From Candidatus Eisenbacteria bacterium (GTDB lineage Bacteria > Eisenbacteria > RBG-16-71-46 > CAIMUX01 > JAHJDP01), in contig JAHJDP010000034.1 in assembly GCA_018831195.1 (NCBI GenBank), positions 18,812-82,811 of the forward strand: a DNA stretch of 64,000 bases, written 5' to 3'. A program made the translations under genes and the position numbers. This document shows, piece after piece, positions 28,201-35,187 of the stretch. The notes under the pieces are model-generated. The model ran no database searches, was not told the origin of the DNA, and saw nothing but the letters and a program-made list of their open reading frames with translations. How positions within the stretch are numbered: the stretch's first letter is position 1; the number at the start of each line of letters is the position of its first letter.

Positions 28201-28741
28201 TCACTTCGCTGGAGGAGCGGAAGCCGTCAAAGAAATGAATAAAGGGTACCCGGCTCTCCAGCGTCGCGGCATGAGCGATCAGCGCCAAATCCATGATCTC
28301 TTGGATCGATCCGGACGCCAGCATGGCGAATCCGGTGGAGCGTATCGCCATGACGTCGCTATGATCCCCGAATATGGAGAGGGCCTGTGCGGCGAGGGAG
28401 CGGGCGGCGACATGGAAAACGGCCGGTGTCAGCTCCCCGGCGATTTTATACATATTGGGGATCATGAGCAGCAGACCCTGAGAGGCGGTAAAAGTCGTGC
28501 TGAGCGCGCCGCCCTGAAGAGCTCCATGGACGGCCCCGGACGCGCCGCCTTCACTCTGCATCTCGACAACATGGGGAATCGTTCCCCATATATTTTTTTG
28601 ACCTTTCGCCGACCACTCATCGGCGAACTCCCCCATGGGTGATGACGGGGTAATGGGATATATGGCGCAAACCTCACTGACGCGGTGAGCGACATATGAA
28701 GCGGCTTCATTCCCGTCGATCATGATTTTGGATCCAGACAT
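25217..28741 (-). CDS. nifJ: Pyruvate:ferredoxin (flavodoxin) oxidoreductase, single-chain
   Basis: 1174 aa homodimer-type PFOR, full length. Domain I has IYPITPSSPMGE (catalytic Thr) and VVEMQSEGGASG (Glu). Domain V has two [4Fe-4S] motifs, CIRCGKCVLVCP and CTGCTLCVDVCPP. Domain VI has GACGGCGETPYVKLL, GGDGWAYDIGYGG and YSNTGGQ for TPP/Mg binding. It interconverts pyruvate and acetyl-CoA plus CO2 with ferredoxin. AGGAGG lies 7 bases before the ATG. This intact enzyme is the internal reference showing which residues are missing in the 1571- and 859-aa proteins downstream. Confidence 0.96.
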   Translation of the reverse strand: MSGSKIMIDGNEAASYVAHRVSEVCAIYPITPSSPMGEFADEWSAKGQKNIWGTIPHVVEMQSEGGASGAVHGALQGGALSTTFTASQGLLLMIPNMYKIAGELTPAVFHVAARSLAAQALSIFGDHSDVMAIRSTGFAMLASGSIQEIMDLALIAHAATLESRVPFIHFFDGFRSSSEVMKITPLSNDEIRSMINDEFVHAHRLRALSPDHPVIRGTAQNPDVFFQGRETVNPYYLECPGIVQKTMDNFAEKIGRRYNLFDYIGSPDAERVIVMMGSGAEAAHEAVLALNKAGGNVGLLKIRLYRPFSSEHFLSALPKSTKSITVLDRTKEPGGPGEPLYLDIVTAFAERGGTMPMIRGGRYGLSSKEFTPAMVNGVFNEMLKEKPKNHFTIGINDDVTHTSLDYDPEFSSEDPQGVRAVFYGLGADGTVGANKNSIKIIGDNTDNYAQGYFVYDSKKAGSITVSHLRFGPNPIRSTYLISRANFVACHQFSFLERMDVLQVAEPGATFLLNAPMPTGEVWDHLPLHIQEQIIKKKLKFYVIDGYKLGKATGMGNRINTIMQTCFFAISNILPLERAVEEIKRTIQKTYGRRGEEVVSKNYAAVDGSVENLHQIKVPAKSTSTIMMRLPVPAEAPEFVQKVTAEIIAGRGDQLPVSAMPIDGTFPTGTTKWEKRNISLSIPIWLEDNCIRCGKCVLVCPHSVIRGKIYEKKYKDEAPETFKAIPAKWKGFDEWLYTIQIAPEDCTGCTLCVDVCPPKEKALKMADQVPLRESERENWNYFLKIPEADRKKLKMSLVKDVQLLEPLFEFSGACGGCGETPYVKLLSQLFGDRALIANATGCSSIYGGNLPTTPYTSNADGRGPAWSNSLFEDNAEFGMGMRLAVDKQTEYARELLQGLSSQLPPGMAEKLLTADQSTEEGIEEQRDSVKALKEKLAGIGSPAAKDLLSLADSLVKRSVWILGGDGWAYDIGYGGLDHVLASGRNVNILVLDTEVYSNTGGQMSKATPLGAVAKFAAGGKGTPKKDLAMMATNYRNVYVARIALGANDGQAVKAFLEAEAFNGPSIIIAYSHCIAHGYNLIKGLQQQEKAVKSGYWILFRYNPMLALEGKNPFILDSKPPTLNLTDYIYNETRYTMLRNSRPEEAQRLLKLAEDEVKTQWDFYQYMASGKSSDKK

Positions 28742-29073
28742 CCGTTTGCCTCCTTGACATCATACAAACCCGCACCACCAACCCAGCCCTCAGGCTTCCC
28801 GGGGCCCGGCCCTTGATCGAGAGTCCCGGACGCATTTCCCGGGCCGATCCATGAGTGCGGTCCAAATTTCGACCGGGCGCCCCGGCTGATGTTAGTACTT
28901 CTGCCACAGTTGGAAAAGATGTGGCATCGTCGAAACGGTATTAATTTAAAGAAAATTAATAGAAGTGGCTATCCTCTGCCGTCGAGGGCTGGGAGAACTT
29001 CAATTCCTGCGGCCGGTTATGGGAATTCGGTCAACCTTCGACCCGATGGGCCTCGATCTGCGTCCGGCTTTTC
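28742..29073. promoter_or_regulatory. Upstream region of the PFOR gene with two inverted repeats
   Basis: No gene is visible. Two palindromes stand out: TGCCACA-N11-TGTGGCA at 28902-28926, and an AT-rich ATTAATTT/AAATTAAT at 28940-28960. The first could be an operator and the second an upstream promoter element for the minus-strand PFOR gene. Neither is matched to a known regulator. Confidence 0.35.
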
Positions 29074-30339
29074 TTACGAAGCCTCACCTTTCGATGCCTT
29101 CCAGTCCTTCAGCTTTTTATTCAGGGTCCGGTAATACCCCGCGGAGTAAATCTTGGATAGCGTCTTCAGCTTCATCTCCTTGAGTTTGTATTTCCCGGGT
29201 TTATCGACGAGCCACTTCCCCTCTTCAGGGAGCATGACCAGGCTGACATGGATGTTCGGCGCCACCCCGATGGGTAGGTTGTTGTCCATGCAAGTTTCAT
29301 ACAGCCGCCGGAAGATTGGAACCATGTCCTCTGTCTTCGGGGGGGCGACATCCGCATAATCGGTTCCGATGAGCGGCCTGAAAACACAAACGGTGGGTAT
29401 CGCACCGACGGATGTGATCCACTCGATCGCCTTAATGGAGGATTTCGGCTCCTCCAAACCGACGATGATCTCGCCGTTGCTGACCCATGGATCGAAAGAG
29501 ACGCCACCTTTGCCCATTTTGGCGCAGTATTCCACGGCGTCGAGGTAGCCCTTAAGCCCGTATTCACGGGCTTTGCCCGGGCAGACCTCTTCGAATCGCT
29601 TGGGATCCCAGATTTCAAAGCAGAAGGAGACGCGATTCACACCGATCTCCCGCATATGATCAAAGCGGGACATATCGGGATGAGGCGGCGTCTGAATACC
29701 GATCAACAACCCGGTCTGCTTCTTAATTTCTACAATGTAGGGTTCGAGGATGTCGAGGAAGGTATGGCCCGAATAGTGTCCTGTATTGAAATCGATATAG
29801 GTGATATTCGATTCTTCCCGGGCCGCCCAGATGACCTCCATCACTTCCCTGACCGATTTTTCATCCGCATCGTCGACACCGAGATTGAGACCAACCGAGC
29901 AGAATTTGCAATTCGTCTTGGGCTTCTCGGTCCAGTACTCGCAGACTTTGGAAGGATAGATGCCGAGATAGGTGCCCTGAAGAGAACCGATCTTTGTCAT
30001 CAGCTTGCCGGTTGAGGTTCGCTTGTCATACCAATTGGGGCGGGGCGAAAGGCGGATCGGGGAGATCAGCTCGTTATCCCCATCCCGCCGGATGACATAG
30101 GTGTCGTTCTCCCTATAGAGGATATAGGGGGATGATTTGGCGAACGTCTCAGCGACGGGGATATTCGTCCACAAATCACCGGGGAGGACCGCCTCCAGGC
30201 CGCTACCGAGGCCGGCGCGGGTTCTCATTATGGAGCGGCCGCCGTCCTTCTCGATGAAACAGGATTCATCCATTCGAATGCCCTTGCAGTAGAGATCGAG
30301 TTTCAGTAGTCCAGGATTGTGGCGGACATCGGTTTCCAT
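29074..30339 (-). CDS. Radical SAM protein with atypical cysteine spacing
   Basis: 421 aa, ATG with AGGAGG 7 bases upstream. A radical SAM-like barrel is suggested by VCEYWTEKPKTNCKFCSVG near residue 125, followed by DFNTGHYSGHTFLDIL, GIQTPPHPDMSRFDHMREIG and FCFEIWDPKRFEEV. These are the alternating strand/helix segments typical of the barrel. The cysteines are spaced CX10CX2C and not CX3CX2C. The N-terminal ~110 residues hold no known motif. A SAM radical enzyme is likely; substrate and product are unknown. It lies upstream of PFOR on the same strand but is separated by ~330 bases. Confidence 0.7.
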   Translation of the reverse strand: METDVRHNPGLLKLDLYCKGIRMDESCFIEKDGGRSIMRTRAGLGSGLEAVLPGDLWTNIPVAETFAKSSPYILYRENDTYVIRRDGDNELISPIRLSPRPNWYDKRTSTGKLMTKIGSLQGTYLGIYPSKVCEYWTEKPKTNCKFCSVGLNLGVDDADEKSVREVMEVIWAAREESNITYIDFNTGHYSGHTFLDILEPYIVEIKKQTGLLIGIQTPPHPDMSRFDHMREIGVNRVSFCFEIWDPKRFEEVCPGKAREYGLKGYLDAVEYCAKMGKGGVSFDPWVSNGEIIVGLEEPKSSIKAIEWITSVGAIPTVCVFRPLIGTDYADVAPPKTEDMVPIFRRLYETCMDNNLPIGVAPNIHVSLVMLPEEGKWLVDKPGKYKLKEMKLKTLSKIYSAGYYRTLNKKLKDWKASKGEAS

Positions 30340-30598
30340 CGAGTTTCCTCCTACGGCGACGTGTGAGTGGTGGCGGCCTCTACATCTATCATAGCAGTCT
30401 TTGTCCCAAATCTAAATATCGGCCGGGGAGAGGGGAGAACCTTGGCGGGATTTCAGGGTAGAAAGGTCGGATCCCGAGGGCCGGGGGCATCCGATCCGAT
30501 CATGCTCCTTGATTATGATCGGCTTGGTTTTGATGATGAAGGGTTCGAATCCGGAATGAAGCCGGAAACCATTCGGAAGTGGAGAAGGAGGGCAGAAG

Positions 30599-31195
30599 AT
30601 GAAGGGGTTCCGTATCCTTGGGTCGGTTGTGCTGTTCCTGGCAATCCTGGGGCTGTTCCTGTGGACATCTTCCGGGGTGAAGGCCGGGGATGAGATCAAA
30701 GCAGGTGAAGAGGTCAAAGCGGCTGAAGGGGTCAAAGCGGCTGAAGCGGCCTTCACCTATATCGGGTCTGAGAAGTGCAAGATGTGCCACAAGGGAGAAA
30801 CAAAGGGCGCGATTTTTGAGAAGTGGCTTGAAACGCCTCACGCCAAGGCTTTTGAGAATCTTCCGGCAGCTTCTCAAAAAGATGAGAAATGTCTGGTTTG
30901 TCACACGACCGCGTTTGGAGCCGGCGGCTATGTCGTCGGCGCTGAAGGCGCTGAGGCTTTTGCCGGCGTCGGTTGCGAGGCATGCCATGGTCCGGGAAGT
31001 GAATATAAGAGCATGAAGATTATGAAAGATCGTGCCCTGGCCCTCAAGGCCGGCATGATTGTCCCGACGGCAAAAGAATGTGCAGCTTGTCACACGGCTG
31101 AGATTCCGAAGGCCTGCTGGGGCGGCGCCGAGGCGGCACCGAAATTCGATTTCGCCGTGGCTTCCAAGGCTATCGCGCATTCGATACCCAAGTAG
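30599..31195 (+). CDS. Tetrahaem c-type cytochrome (cytochrome c554-like)
   Basis: 198 aa with a signal peptide or N-terminal membrane anchor (FRILGSVVLFLAILGLFLW). Four CXXCH motifs are present: CKMCH, CLVCH, CEACH followed by GPGSEY, and CAACH. The order and the 'GVGCEACHGPG' segment resemble cytochrome c554/c-prime multihaem proteins. It is periplasmic and probably a small electron shuttle. GGAGG lies 7 bases before the ATG. A short Lys/Glu/Ala repeat (KAGDEIKAGEEVKAAEGVKA) separates the anchor from the haem domain. Confidence 0.88.
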   Translation: MKGFRILGSVVLFLAILGLFLWTSSGVKAGDEIKAGEEVKAAEGVKAAEAAFTYIGSEKCKMCHKGETKGAIFEKWLETPHAKAFENLPAASQKDEKCLVCHTTAFGAGGYVVGAEGAEAFAGVGCEACHGPGSEYKSMKIMKDRALALKAGMIVPTAKECAACHTAEIPKACWGGAEAAPKFDFAVASKAIAHSIPK

Positions 31196-31229
31196 GTTTT
31201 CACTTGAATTCAACAGAATGTTTAATTGG

Positions 31230-31256
31230 GACGGCGGGGGTTCTGCTTCCGCCGTC
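31230..31256 (+). terminator. Terminator hairpin after the tetrahaem cytochrome gene
   Basis: GACGGCGG / CCGCCGTC arms with an 11-base loop, followed by TTCAATTTAATT, 35 bases after the stop codon. Confidence 0.6.
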
Positions 31257-31382
31257 TTCAATTTAATTATGAAATGTATCTTGTTTGGCTTGATTCGTTT
31301 AGAGCGGCACGGTAGATTAGTTTCCTGACGCCGGGCACCCGAGGGCCTGGAGGCAGGTGCGTCTGGAGGGACATCTCAGGGA

Positions 31383-32198
31383 ATGGAAGCGATTCTGAGT
31401 CAGGAGACGCGGAGTAAAAGTAAAAGGAAGGGCCGCCAGGAAGCCGCCCGCATCAATCCCCTTCCCCCGCCGGAGCGCGAGGAGTGGGTTTGCCGTATCT
31501 GCGGCTGGCACGCGATACAGGAATCTCAACCCGAGGAGTGTGCTCTTTGCAGCGCGGGCCCGGGAGCCTTCATCCAGGAATACGAGATGGAGGTTTCTCC
31601 CGAATCCGAAGTGCAGATTGAGGCCCTCGACGAGGGGCTCTGGAGTCTGAAAAGCGCCTTTGCCTGGGGGCATGCCAGCTATCTGCTTGAAAAGCCGACA
31701 GGTCCCATCCTCATCGATTGCCCCGATGTTTTCACCCCCGAGTTGGTTGATTTTTTAAAGACACGCGGCGGCGTTCATCAAATCCTGTACTGCCACCATC
31801 ATTTTCTGGGGGCGGGGCAGCGCGCGCGCCAGCTCTTCTCGGCGGAGACATTTTTGCACGAAGAGGATAAGCATCCCAAAATCGTGACCGTTCCGGTCGA
31901 TAATTGGGTTGCGACAGAGGAATCGGCGATCAATGGGCGCGGTGGTGAACCGATTCGAGGCCTGTTGGTGGGCGGGCATACGCCCGGCTCGACCTTCTTT
32001 CACTATGACGGGATGCTCTTCACCGGTGACGCCTTCAGCGGTTGGACGGGACCGCTGGAATGGTATTACACCGAGTTGACCGCTGTCCAAAGTGCCCGCA
32101 AGAAACTGGCCGATCTTCCCATAAAGGGGATCTACTCTTGCTGCGGGCATCTGACACGCGGCGCATCGCGCCAGATACTCGGGAGCAAATCGCGCTAA
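31383..32198 (+). CDS. Rubredoxin-like zinc ribbon plus metallo-beta-lactamase-fold protein
   Basis: 271 aa. A basic N-terminus is followed by a rubredoxin-like knuckle pair (CRICGW ... CALC, residues ~37-58) and an MBL-fold domain (~75-265). MBL landmarks are GGHTPGS, LFTGDAFSG and a C-terminal CCGH. The first metal motif reads HHHFLGAG where HxHxDHxG is expected, so the Asp and third His are lost. The fold is recognisable, but hydrolase or oxidoreductase activity is doubtful. The combination recalls flavodiiron/rubredoxin proteins in redox stress. The stop codon overlaps the convergent methyltransferase gene by 4 bases. Confidence 0.7.
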   Translation: MEAILSQETRSKSKRKGRQEAARINPLPPPEREEWVCRICGWHAIQESQPEECALCSAGPGAFIQEYEMEVSPESEVQIEALDEGLWSLKSAFAWGHASYLLEKPTGPILIDCPDVFTPELVDFLKTRGGVHQILYCHHHFLGAGQRARQLFSAETFLHEEDKHPKIVTVPVDNWVATEESAINGRGGEPIRGLLVGGHTPGSTFFHYDGMLFTGDAFSGWTGPLEWYYTELTAVQSARKKLADLPIKGIYSCCGHLTRGASRQILGSKSR

Positions 32199-33025
32199 GA
32201 CGACTCTGCGGCAAGGCGTTTCCCGGTGATGGCCAAGGCCTTTTTTGAGATGTCACAGGTTATCCAATAACGCTGGGATGACTCGGCCGCGACGGCTGTT
32301 GTTCCTGAACCGCAAAATGGATCGCAGATCAGATCGCCCGGGTCTGATGCGATCTGCAAAATTCTCTTCAACAGAGCCAGCGGTTTCTGAGTTGGATAGC
32401 CGCTGGCTTCTGATTGATTGCCCCGCAGCGCCGGGATCTCCCATACATCCCGAAGATACGTTTCACGGTACAGACCTTCGCTGTCCCGCTCAATTTTGAC
32501 ATTTGAAAATCCGTAATGATGGCGCAGGCGGGAACGTTCCGTTGACCGGTTGAAAGTGTATCCGTCTGTTTTGGCGTAATAGAGGATCGTGTCATGCTTC
32601 CGCGCCAGATGCCGGCGGGGGACACCCCCCGTGCGATAGGCCCAGATGATCTCATTGACGAGACGGGATACGCCGAAGATACGATCCAGGATGATTCGGG
32701 CATAGGGAGCGGCCCGCCAATCGAGATGGATAAAGAGCGATCCCTTGTCGGAAAGGACCCGGTGACCCGCTTGAAGGATCCCTTCGAGCCAGCGGAAGTA
32801 GGCCTCTCCCCCCGGGTCGTCATAGCGGCCGGTGCGTGAGACCTTTTGCCGGCCTGTTCCAAAGGGTGGATCGGCATAGAGGAGGTCGACTGAACCCACC
32901 GGCAGGGCGGCCAGTAGAACCTCCGCCGGCAGATGATAGGCAAGACCCCGGACGGTATCCTTCCCCGGCTGGAGAGATGGAGATTGGGCCACGGAACGGA
33001 GTCCAATTTTCAGTTTTTGGTCCAT
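32195..33025 (-). CDS. Site-specific DNA methyltransferase (amino-methyltransferase, beta-type order)
   Basis: 276 aa. Catalytic motif IV is DLLYADPPFGTG (residues ~48-59). The SAM-binding motif I lies near the C-terminus (DPFCGSGTTAVAAE), giving the beta-class motif order of N6-adenine or N4-cytosine methyltransferases. The YPTQKP segment between them is typical of this group. No restriction endonuclease or specificity gene lies next to it, so it is an orphan enzyme, perhaps regulatory. The target sequence cannot be read from the gene. Confidence 0.88.
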   Translation of the reverse strand: MDQKLKIGLRSVAQSPSLQPGKDTVRGLAYHLPAEVLLAALPVGSVDLLYADPPFGTGRQKVSRTGRYDDPGGEAYFRWLEGILQAGHRVLSDKGSLFIHLDWRAAPYARIILDRIFGVSRLVNEIIWAYRTGGVPRRHLARKHDTILYYAKTDGYTFNRSTERSRLRHHYGFSNVKIERDSEGLYRETYLRDVWEIPALRGNQSEASGYPTQKPLALLKRILQIASDPGDLICDPFCGSGTTAVAAESSQRYWITCDISKKALAITGKRLAAESS

Positions 33026-33146
33026 TTTCTTATGCCTCTTCGATCCTCAGGGAAATCCATTCGCAGTCGATACTTACTATATATCCGGATTCCTGTCATG
33101 ACGTGTGAGGATTCCGCGTGTCACACCGCAACAAGGGGGAATTGGC

Positions 33147-35144
33147 ATGTCCGATACGATGCCTCGAGGAGAAGAACTGGTCGCGCAAGGCTATCTCACC
33201 CGAAACCAGCTGGAAACGGCCTTGAATCGTTCGAGGGAAGCACCACATCTGAGCCTTGAGGAGATCAGTCTTCAACAAGGGTTCATCAGTGAGGGAACCT
33301 TCAAGGAAATCATTTCCGAACCACCCGGGAATCTGCGACCCCGGCTTGGGACTCTTCTCGTGCAGCAGGAATTGGTGACGGAGGGGCAGCTGGCCAAGGC
33401 CTTGGCGATACAAAGCCGGACCGGTGGGCTTCTTGGGCAGATCTTAATCCGTCTCGGGCACCTCAACGAGGATCAGCTCGTGGAGACGCTGGCTTCCCAG
33501 TTTGCTTTACCCTTTGTCCCCATCGGGCATCTGCGACCGAACCGGTCCCTCCGCCGGGTTCTCAACTCGACCTATGCCCTCCGCAACGGGGTCGTCCCGA
33601 TCGGGTTGATCGGCCGGCGGCTGACCGTCGCCCTCTCTGATCCAACCTATCGGAAGCCGGTGGAAGAGCTGGCTTCCCTTACGGGATATGATATCGATAT
33701 TGTTCTCTCGACCCACGCCCAAGTAGAGCAGCTCCGCGCCTATCTTTATGGGGATGATGAACCTGATGTGGCATCGACCGGCACGGAATCCCATTCCACG
33801 ACGATCCCGGTCACCAACAGCCCCGTGGCGAAGAGAGCTCCCAAATCGCAGATGTCGACCGATGCGCTTCTCATGGCTGTTTTTGAGAAGGGGGTGCAGG
33901 AAAACGCGACGACCGTTCATCTCGACCCCAGCCCGCGCGGGCCCCGTCTTTACTTCCGTGTCGAAGGGGAACTTCAAGACTACAGCGCCGGTGAACTGGG
34001 AACACAAATCGCCCTTTCCTACCGGGCGATTGTGCACCGGTTGAAAACATTGGCGAAACTCGATCTCACCGAGAGGCGGCGTCCCCAGGTCGGACAGATC
34101 AAATTGGAACAGGGCAAACGGGATGAAGCCCGAACGGTGGAATTCTATCTCAATGTTATGCCGACGCGTGAGGGTGAGGCGATCACCATCCGGATAACGG
34201 AATGCAATGAGGTGAGAAAATCTCTTGATGATCTCCAATTCTGCAGTGATGTCCTTCCCCGTCTCTATGATATTGTACAAGCACCTCACGGCATCTTCCT
34301 TTGCACCGGCCCCTCTTCATCCGGCAAATCGACGACATTATGGGCCGCCGCTGATTTCTTAAACGCCAAGGGGCGCAAGGTAGTCGCGATTTCGACACGC
34401 CCCGGCCCGGTCATCTCCAATATCCTGCGGGTGCCGATGCCGCAGGAGGGATCGCCCGATTTTCCGATCCTGCTTGAGCATGTCGATAAGCTGGATCCCG
34501 ATGTGATACTGATCGATGAAATTCAATCGTCCGATACGGCCGAGTGGGTTGTCGAATGGGCTCGATCGGGACGGAAGGTCTTGGCCTCGCTGCGGTCAAT
34601 GGGCTCGCGCGCCGCGATGGGCACCTTCAATCGTTTGGCGGGGGACGAATTGGGGTTGGGTGAACATTTATCGGGTCTGGTCGGCCAGAGGCTTCTGCGC
34701 GCCGTCTGCCCCGATTGCTCAAAGGAATACTCACCGGATCAGAAGATCATCGCACGGCTTGGAGATCTCCTGCCCGCCGAGGCCCAATGGCGCAGCGGCG
34801 AGGGATGCGCGCAGTGCGGCTTTACCGGCATCCGCGGACGAATCCCGGTGGTCGAGATGTGGATCCCCGGACCGACGCGGAATGTAACCCCGTGGTTTCA
34901 AGAATCGCAGGACGAGGCTGGTTCGGGGGGATGGTCCTATACTCTGGGCGGCGCGCCGCGCCCGATTATAGAAGCGATCACCCAAGTGGTGGATGCGATC
35001 GGCGCCGCGGCGAGGGGAAAGATAACATTGGAAGAGGTGGTCCGGTCCTTTGACTTCTGGGAACTCGGTGCGACTTCGACCCTGATGCCCTCTGGACGAG
35101 CGGCGTTGCAATCCGGGGAGCCGGGCGGTAGGGCCGCCGCTTAG
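33147..35144 (+). CDS. Divergent GspE/PilB-type secretion ATPase
   Basis: About 665 aa from the ATG at 33147, which follows AGGGGGA. An upstream ATG at 33105 lacks a site. Two MshEN/GspE-N-like repeats occupy residues ~1-210. The ATPase domain has Walker A GPSSSGKSTT and Walker B DVILIDEIQ, and a tetracysteine zinc site CPDC...CAQC. The His box normally reading STLHTNDA is ASLRSMGSRA, so a conserved catalytic region has drifted. No pilin, secretin or GspF gene is nearby. It may power a type IV pilus or type II system encoded elsewhere, or serve a regulatory role. Confidence 0.75.
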   Translation: MSDTMPRGEELVAQGYLTRNQLETALNRSREAPHLSLEEISLQQGFISEGTFKEIISEPPGNLRPRLGTLLVQQELVTEGQLAKALAIQSRTGGLLGQILIRLGHLNEDQLVETLASQFALPFVPIGHLRPNRSLRRVLNSTYALRNGVVPIGLIGRRLTVALSDPTYRKPVEELASLTGYDIDIVLSTHAQVEQLRAYLYGDDEPDVASTGTESHSTTIPVTNSPVAKRAPKSQMSTDALLMAVFEKGVQENATTVHLDPSPRGPRLYFRVEGELQDYSAGELGTQIALSYRAIVHRLKTLAKLDLTERRRPQVGQIKLEQGKRDEARTVEFYLNVMPTREGEAITIRITECNEVRKSLDDLQFCSDVLPRLYDIVQAPHGIFLCTGPSSSGKSTTLWAAADFLNAKGRKVVAISTRPGPVISNILRVPMPQEGSPDFPILLEHVDKLDPDVILIDEIQSSDTAEWVVEWARSGRKVLASLRSMGSRAAMGTFNRLAGDELGLGEHLSGLVGQRLLRAVCPDCSKEYSPDQKIIARLGDLLPAEAQWRSGEGCAQCGFTGIRGRIPVVEMWIPGPTRNVTPWFQESQDEAGSGGWSYTLGGAPRPIIEAITQVVDAIGAAARGKITLEEVVRSFDFWELGATSTLMPSGRAALQSGEPGGRAAA

Positions 35145-35187
35145 ATGGGCGCAGGACCGGGCGGTTGGATTGGATCGCCCGGCGTAC

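Noticed and set aside
29074..30339. Radical SAM partner of the MEMO-AMMECR1 fusion
   Set aside because: It is 5 kb away in a different transcription unit and lacks the usual CX3CX2C motif of that family.
30367..30693. Open frame of 108 codons upstream of the tetrahaem cytochrome gene
   Set aside because: It overlaps the start of the cytochrome gene in another frame, has no ribosome-binding site, and shows no protein-like composition.
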